In this document: positions 57,920-64,000 of the stretch, piece by piece
How positions within the stretch are numbered: the first letter of the stretch is position 1
Layout: the number at the start of each line of letters is the position of its first letter
NCBI GenBank assembly: GCA_964023205.1
Contig: OZ026840.1
Span: 35,505,336-35,569,335, forward strand
Length of the DNA: 64,000 nt
Source: Lutraria lutraria
Lineage: Eukaryota > Mollusca > Bivalvia > Venerida > Mactridae
Direction of reading: 5' to 3'
Notes under the pieces: generated by a model
Database searches by the model: none
Told to the model about the DNA's origin: nothing
The model's input: the letters and a program-made list of their open reading frames with translations, nothing else
Made by a program: the position numbers and the translations under genes

Positions 57920-59150
57920 CTAGTCTTTAGCATATTTCCTATGTTTATTTAAAAAATCGATTTTGTTTGTATCAGATTTGCATGACAAGTATTTTCGTTT
58001 TGAATCAAGGAAGGACTTTTTATTTCGCCGACATTCATCATTGAACCATATTGATTTTCTCACTTTACTTTTTGGCTTATTGGTAAAAGTCTTACCGAAA
58101 CATTTATAAGATAAATCATATACAGCATCAGAAAACGTATCAATACATTGATTAATATCTATTAATCCAGACGACAGATTATTTGCTATGTCATCCAACA
58201 AACTTTTCTTAGAATGTAGCATGTCTATAAAATTGTCAGTATCAGATGTATTCCAAACTATCTTATCAAAAGATTGGAAGTTATCCATTGAAGCACTAAG
58301 TGTACAATTTAAAGTAAATGCAACTGGGCAATGATCTGAAAACTCGGTTAAATCTAGGACACTCATGCTTAATACTGTATCGAAGTTGTTAACATCAGTT
58401 ATTAAATAATCAACAGCACTTTTTACAGGCCTATGTCTATACATAGAATGATAAGTACAGTTACCGTTTTCTAAACGGCCATTCACAATAACAAGATTAT
58501 TTTCTTTACAAAGGTTAAGTAAATTAGAGCCGAAGTTGTTTAAACCAGTATCATAGTTTTTACGTGTAGCTAAAGACGAAGCATTAATATTATTCAATGG
58601 TAAATCAACATAACGACCCGGATTAATGTCAGGCACGTAGTCAAGATGATCACTAGTACGTGAGTTCAAATCACCATATAAATACACAAAACCCTTTTCA
58701 CTGTATTTACGTATCTCATTGTTTAAACACTCGAAAAATTCAAACTGAAAAAAGTGACGAGTTGGGATTACGGTACGCAGCTGAATCTTCCGGGGGGATA
58801 TAACATAAACATATATAACTTTCTCTCTCAACGTTACAGACAATTTCATTAAATTTCAACCATAATATGCCTTTATCATTTACACTAACTAGTTCAATAT
58901 GATCTGAATAACAACGTTTATAGTATACAATAACACCGCCACTATTTCTCTTTGATTTTTTGTTATATTTTGGTCTTGGGCAGTTAAAACAGTCATTACC
59001 ATCAGTACGAATATCCGTTACATTTGAGTTCCAAGTTTCTGTTAGCAAAATAAGGTCATAATCCGAGATAAAGTTTATAAAGTCACAATCATTCAATTTG
59101 GCTTTGATACCCTGAACATTCCAGAGTAAAAAATAGACCATGATGAGCAA
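57920..59150 (-). pseudogene. LINE EEP-type endonuclease, frameshifted
   Basis: Frame 59150-58740 has 'LLWNVQGIKAKLND', 'LILLTETW' and 'GGVIVYYK', as in AP-endonuclease-like LINE nucleases. A T-run near 58750 shifts the frame, and the domain continues in 58849-57920 with 'YLYGDLNSRTSDHLDYV', 'YLITDVNNFD' and the catalytic SDHCPVAF. Putative catalytic residues (N, E, D, N, SDH) are present, so loss of function comes from the frame damage. Confidence 0.9.
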
Positions 59151-59218
59151 TGTGCCAAGCAGAATTATAGAGAGAGCGACTTATGTACGGACCTTGAGTT
59201 GGTGATAACCGTAGATGT

Positions 59219-59256
59219 TACACACACACACACACACATATATGTATATATATATG
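59219..59256. repeat. (CA)n/(TA)n microsatellite
   Basis: Compound dinucleotide run of 'acacac' followed by 'atatat', just beyond the 5' end of the LINE. Confidence 0.9.
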
Positions 59257-59399
59257 GTCACCGAGACAATTGGGTGAAGAAATTGCGTACAGACACATTT
59301 TTTTCTCTACCCTTGTTCATCATACATTTCGAGAATTTGATATTTGACATCTGGAGATCAAGGTCCAAACTTGTTAAGAATACTGGTTCTGTTTGACGA

Positions 59400-61294
59400 T
59401 TAGATTGAAGACATTACTCGTATGTCTAAATTAAGTCAATCTCCCTTCATCGATGATTACTAACATGCAGCGAACTAGTTTAACTAGTATTGGTACAGAG
59501 TTTTAGATCATGGGTTAGGATTAATGCCCATCAGTACCGTATCGAAATATAATTTATTTATTCATTTATTATTATTTATATTTTAACTATTTCTAAAACA
59601 TGGTACATAGGAAATATATTACACAAAATGGGCATATAAAGTTACAGTGTTCAAACAAACAAACAATATTACTGAATATACAAATTGAGACTGTAAAATT
59701 ATTAAAGGTAAATAATATCAGTAAAAAATTGAAACCATGTCAAAAACGTTAAAATACAAGGATAACACAAAAAAGGAAGTAAATCCTTATTTCCATTGTG
59801 GTCCTTTATAAAATTATATGTAAATAACCAAGAAAACAACAACAAATTACATTAATACGAAAATAAAATACAAATTTATCTTAGAGATAATTATTATCAC
59901 AGAATAAAATTACTATCACAGAATTTACATCATTATCTAAGAAATTATTGATATTTAAAATGTGTATAAAAAACAACTTCAAACACTAGCAAGCAGATGG
60001 GCTTGGACGGTGGACTTAAACTGAGGGAGGTTCTTAACTTCTCTTATATGCTGTGGCATTTCATTCCAGAGGGAGCAACCTTGACTAAATTAAAGCACGA
60101 CTGAACCCGTAGATAATAAAAAAAAGATATTAGAAGGTTAGGGTCTGAAAGATATCGCTCTCGACGGACGACAGCAAGCAAATAAAACCGTATGAAAATA
60201 CTGGGTATATTTAAAACGCAACGAGTCGCTTTTCTTAGTTGAAATTATTCATTACGTTGTGTTAATTCAAACCTAACGTTCTGTTCTGTCTGTGTATTTG
60301 TATGTACATTTATAACAATGTTTGTTAATTTCACCTAATATGCCTATTTTGTGAATAAACTGAACTGAACTGTTATTATGTAATTCGGTTTGTGTTCAAT
60401 AATCAATTGAGGAACTAGTGGGGACTGGCATACATGTATTAGAATAACATTTTCACAAACACTAAAGCTTGATAAATTTATTCAATTATCTATGCTAAGT
60501 AAAAGGGCTTAATTCATTTTGAGTTGAAGTCATACTATGAGTGAACGTTACTTATGCATACAAAGAGCACTGGACAAGTTCATAGGTCTAGATGAAATGG
60601 GGAACTTAAGATAAGTTGGTCAATCTAGGTCACATAGTTTTACAACTCTTTAGGTGAATATTATACATGCTGTTAAGTTTATGGACATACATGGACATAC
60701 AGTTTTAACCAGTAACATGTATACAATCCTTACCACCACCTAAAGGTAATTAAGACTCGCGGATCAAAATATTCAATGTTTACGCATTTATTAATTAATG
60801 TTACTGATTTATAAACGTATTCGTTTGATATTATGTTTATCTTTTTATAGGAAAATCAGCGTTTATATCTATAGAAGTTTGGAACTGAATGAAAATTGTT
60901 TTATGAGTCGAATGCAAAAGGTTTTTATTAAGTTTCATTTTCCAGCATCAAGGGGTTTCCATTTTTAGGACTCGTGTACGATTCGAGTTTAATCACCGTT
61001 GTGATGTACGAATTGTTATTTTAATTATATTATAAACTCAGTAGAACCCTCAACATTAAGTACAAAGTTTGAACCAAATAAATCGTTCTTAACGTTACTA
61101 TGGACACGATAAAGATGGTAAAAGGAGTTACTTATGATTCATTATGTAGGCTAGGGTCAGTTGAAAAAAAGCAAGCTAAATCACAAGATTGAACCAGAAC
61201 TATTTTGATAAAACTGAGAAAAGATTCCGGTGACAATATATGTAATGAACAATTTGCTCTTTTTCGCGACAAGAAAGTTCGAGGTAGGAACAAA
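59400..61294. other. Intergenic region before the SLC16-like gene
   Basis: Contains a second LINE tail (59979-60110), a plus-strand LINE-like 3' end near 60270-60375 ('gaataaactgaactgaactg'), and at about 60450-60950 sequence matching 47815-48200, the end of array unit B. No other gene seen. Confidence 0.55.
59979..60068 (-). pseudogene. C-terminal end of a second non-LTR retrotransposon
   Basis: The minus strand encodes WNEMPQHIREVKNLPQFK followed by STVQAHLLASV and a stop. This is the typical 'WNxLPxxIRxxxxxxxFK' C-terminus of CR1/Jockey-like reverse transcriptases. Upstream sequence to about 60110 is degraded; the 3' tail probably extends towards 59550. It is a different lineage from the LINE at 54503-59160. 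Confidence 0.7.
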
Positions 61295-63668
61295 ATGACG
61301 GAACTGTCAGATCAGAAGTCCGTGACTAATGGAAACGGAGTTGTCAATGATGCTAAAGAAGTCCTTCCTTTTTTGACCGCCGAAAAACCTGTAAGAGCAG
61401 CAGAAGAAGCGGAAATTGATTCTGAAGGCCAACTTTTGGAACAGACTGTAACTTTGGAGAGTGATGTAAATGTGAAAGCACCAGATGGTGGATGGGGCTG
61501 GTTCATTGTACTTGGAACATTCATTGTCCATGCAGTTATGGGTAGGTTCTAATTAATTTCCATCTTATTTCCAAACTTGTTTCTTATAATCTTTCATCTG
61601 TCCATTTCTATAAGAACCTTATTTTCGGCAGGCAACAGTCATGTGAATGTTACTCGGTTTATAAGAGATTGTTTATATGCTATCTGCTTACCGAAGTGAT
61701 ATTTCCGCTGACAGGCGACATGACCATGTACAGTCTCGGCAAATATGGTTACTTGCTATATCACTCCTATTAGATGCCATTCGGTTGATTAAAATGTCGG
61801 TCCTTCATTGTTTTTACCTGTAGAAATGATAGACTCCCTAGAATGTAAAAAAATATTGGTCCAATTTTTTTTCTTTATTTTGAGAATTTACTGTGTCTTT
61901 GACTTCAGGTGGATTTGAGCGAGCTAATGGTGTCATGTACCTCCAGTTATTATCGAAGTATAAATACAGCGCAACCGCCACAGCCTGGGTTCTTTCAATA
62001 TTTTCAACACTAAGATTAGCCATGGGTATTTAGAAATTTATACGTTTATAATTATGTTTTACGATCACAGTCATGAGGACTAAAGCAAAATGTATACATT
62101 GTATACAGTAAAACCTCTCCAGAGCGGCCCTCTGTAGAGCAACAACCTCTCTATAACAACACCATGAAAGTTTCCCTAAGTTGATATTTACTATAAATTT
62201 AACCTCTGTAGAGCAACAACAGCCAATATTTGTAGCTCCCACAGGGTGTTGCTCTGCAGAGGTCGTACTGTATAATCAATATAATTATTAATAAACAATT
62301 GTGATGTACGAGAAAGCTTGAGAGAAAATCTGAATCTGTCAATTGTAATACTTTTCAAAATAATAATTTTAATAAGCAGTTCTATACATTTAATAAAAGG
62401 TGAGCAAGCAATTCACATCGCATTTGATCTCGGAGATGGCAGTCTCTTTTTATAGTGTTGTTCAAGGGAACAATGCCCGATAAAACAGCTTCGTCGTATA
62501 ATTACAATTTTCAGGTCCACTGGCGAGCGCACTTTGCAACAAATACTCGTGTCGTACCGTGGTAATTTTAGGAGCTGTCATATCAACAATAGGAATAATG
62601 GTATCAGCTTATGTACCAGCGCTTCCTTACTTGTATTTGACATATGGTGTATTGGGTGGTAAGTAGCCAAACCTTTTTACTTGATATTTAATGTCGCACC
62701 AACAGTAAAGATCATTTTGTGACTCTTCAGCTTTTACTGGAGGAGGAAGACCATGTGTTCAACTGAGCAGAACCATCGACCTTCCATAAGCTTATAGATC
62801 ACCTTCCTCACACTCGTTTTTGGTCTGCGGCGTGCGAATTAACAACGCTAAGAGGCTGAGTGATGACAAGTCAGAGACCGTAGCCATTCGACCACGGAGG
62901 CATCCTTGCCAAGACATCATATGCTGAATTCGTACAACACTCGATTTATTGAGAACTGAGATAAACAATTTGCTGCCTTTCTATTCCGAATTCTTGTATA
63001 TTTAGAAAAGCACGTAAAACTCCATGAACGTTACTCTTTTCAAGCTAAAACAAAGAATGCAGCTCTGTATAGTTAAGCTACCATAACTGTTATTACTAAG
63101 GTCCTTGTTTCAGATTTTAAGCGATATTTCAGTTATAAACGGCGGCCGGTTCACCTCGTTACTTTCCCTGAACTATATTCTATCCAGTACTAACTAACCC
63201 ATCACGAGGAGCCGGCAAAATCACCACATATTCGTCAAATTTTCACAGAAGGGTATGACCAGTCGCGACAGGGAATAGAACCCGATTCGTTGGGTACGAC
63301 GTCCAGTGCACACTAACCACTGGATGACGGTCATAGTCTCACTTTAAAGTTATGATATTAATATTATCTTTACTTACTAGTTTACATATGTACATATTTT
63401 TAGGGGTTGGACGTGCATTCGTATACACACCCAGCTTGATAATTGTTGGCTACTACTTCAACAAGAAACGTGGTTTGGCAGTCGGTTTGTCTACATCCGG
63501 CGTCGGTATTGGTTGCTTTATTTTTCCACCCGTCTTTGAGCTTCTTTTCAACGATTATGGATTTAGCGGATCGTTTTTGATATTGTCTGCTTTGTCGAGC
63601 CACTTCTTCATATGCGGATGTCTTTTCCGCTCAATCGAACATCAAACGAAACTGATGGATTATGATAA
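61295..63668 (+). CDS. SLC16/monocarboxylate-transporter-like protein, 5' part only
   Basis: Major-facilitator transporter of the MCT (SLC16) family, a plasma-membrane carrier of monocarboxylates or related small molecules; the substrate cannot be assigned. Coding exons: 61295-61541, 61909-62025, 62515-62658, 63404-63668, with agreeing phases; the gene continues beyond the window after an open donor. The first 257 residues are visible. A hydrophilic N-terminus of about 60 residues (several Glu-rich stretches) precedes the MCT signature PDGGWGWF at 63-70, at the start of TM1. Then 'TAWVLSIFSTLRLAMGPLA', 'CNKYSCRTVVILGAVIST', 'GVGRAFVYTPSLIIVGYYF' and 'KKRGLAVGLSTSGVGIG', which match MCT TM2-TM5. 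The end, near TM6, is followed by the expected central cytoplasmic loop. The ATG at 61295 is the only in-frame one upstream of the signature. Confidence 0.9.
62106..62270. mobile_element. TA-flanked MITE (CAGTAAAACCTC family)
   Basis: CAGTAAAACCTCTCC...GCAGAGGTCGTACTG, 165 bp, between TA at 62104-62105 and 62271-62272. Relative of 16028-16203 in the opposite orientation. It lies in intron 2 of the SLC16-like gene. Confidence 0.8.
62687..62905 (-). repeat. tRNA-derived SINE, minus strand
   Basis: 'aatgtcgcaccaacagtaaa', 'ggaggaggaagacca' and 'gaaccatcgaccttccataa', ending with the head near 'gaccgtagccattcgaccac'. It lies in intron 3 of the SLC16-like gene. Confidence 0.65.
63090..63345 (-). 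repeat. tRNA-derived SINE, minus strand (second family)
   Basis: The minus strand reads 'ccagtggttagtgtgcactg' (A-box region), then 'gggttctattcc' (B-box-like), and the body contains 'gccggctcctcgtga'. Relative of the copy at 16323-16525. It lies in intron 3 of the SLC16-like gene. Confidence 0.6.
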
Positions 63669-64000
63669 GTAAGTATGCAAGCTGTCAACAATATTGCAAC
63701 TCTGATTTATTATGTAACTAATTACAACGATACCTTCATTCTATGTAGTTTTTACTCGCTTCGTAAAATCAGACGTTGATATATATTTGATATTAACTTT
63801 ATTGTCCCCGTCAATGATAGCATAAGGGTCGGGGTTCCATCCCACATATACCTTACAAATTGAATGGAAATAAGGATAAATTGAAACAATGAAAACAAAA
63901 GAAATGATTTTTTTGCATAATCAGTTAATATGAAATACTTCTCTGATTCGTTTCACGTAAACGACGTTAAACAAAAAGAGCTGAAAATCATTCCATGTTT
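63669..64000. other. Start of intron 4 of the SLC16-like gene
   Basis: Follows an intact GTAAGT donor. AT-rich. I see no exon or recognisable repeat before the window ends. Confidence 0.6.

Larger units (their letters stand above)
54503..59160 (-). mobile_element. Defective non-LTR retrotransposon (LINE) with endonuclease and reverse transcriptase
   Basis: Minus-strand element: EEP endonuclease, linker, then reverse transcriptase. Its 3' end near 54503 reads 'aataaagtttgttttgttct' on the minus strand. No ORF1-like frame is seen, so it is either 5' truncated or of a one-ORF clade; domain style suggests the CR1/Jockey group, not proven. It is inactivated by several frameshifts and by a TA-flanked insertion at 56443-57480. 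It lies upstream of EF-hand gene C and accounts for much of the extra length of unit C. Confidence 0.9.

Overview
This is a gene-sparse, AT-rich, intron-rich animal nuclear segment. Spliced metazoan genes with GT-AG introns, many short dispersed repeats and several small inverted-repeat transposons fit a lophotrochozoan. Repeat families such as the 'gaagacagc...gctcgac' element, the 'agagggccatgatggcc' element and SINEs ending in 'gcgttaaac' point to a bivalve mollusc. The species cannot be named from the sequence. All exon models below were joined by hand, using reading-frame phase and remembered vertebrate family members.

Layout. (1) 810-9667, minus: complete CFAP157 (cilium/basal-body coiled-coil protein), 10 coding exons, 556 aa. 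(2) 9668-9926: compact divergent promoter with ETS- and YY1-like sites and a near-consensus RFX X-box. (3) 9927-16661, plus: complete PIGC (GPI-anchor biosynthesis), 7 coding exons, 282 aa; intron 1 carries a 2.4-kb transposon with multimeric subterminal motifs. (4) 19868-32462, plus: complete GPCPD1/GDE5 (CBM20 plus glycerophosphodiester phosphodiesterase), 17 coding exons, 665 aa. (5) 33498-53080, minus: three tandem paralogues of a small secreted protein with four EF-hands, an N-glycosylation sequon and a His-rich C-terminal tail. Each has a non-coding first exon and a TATA promoter. (6) 54503-59160, minus: a dead non-LTR retrotransposon (endonuclease plus reverse transcriptase), broken by frameshifts and a 1-kb TA-flanked insertion; a second LINE tail lies at about 59979-60110. 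(7) 61295-63668, plus: first four coding exons of an SLC16/monocarboxylate-transporter-like gene that runs off the window.

The most informative structure is the EF-hand array. Each unit starts with a copy of the last intron and last exon of GPCPD1: the real one near 32300, relics near 39155 and 48237. The duplication breakpoint therefore lay inside the neighbouring gene. Two SINEs sit at matching places in all three units and predate the duplications. Matching intergenic sequence continues after unit C up to about 60950.

The window also holds an unusually readable set of small DNA transposons with intact target-site duplications: 8-bp hAT-like, TTAA, TA, and a CAGGGATGCT family with 7-bp duplications. 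Several minisatellites are present, one grown inside a mobile element and one abutting a splice acceptor. No virus, CRISPR array or toxin gene was seen.
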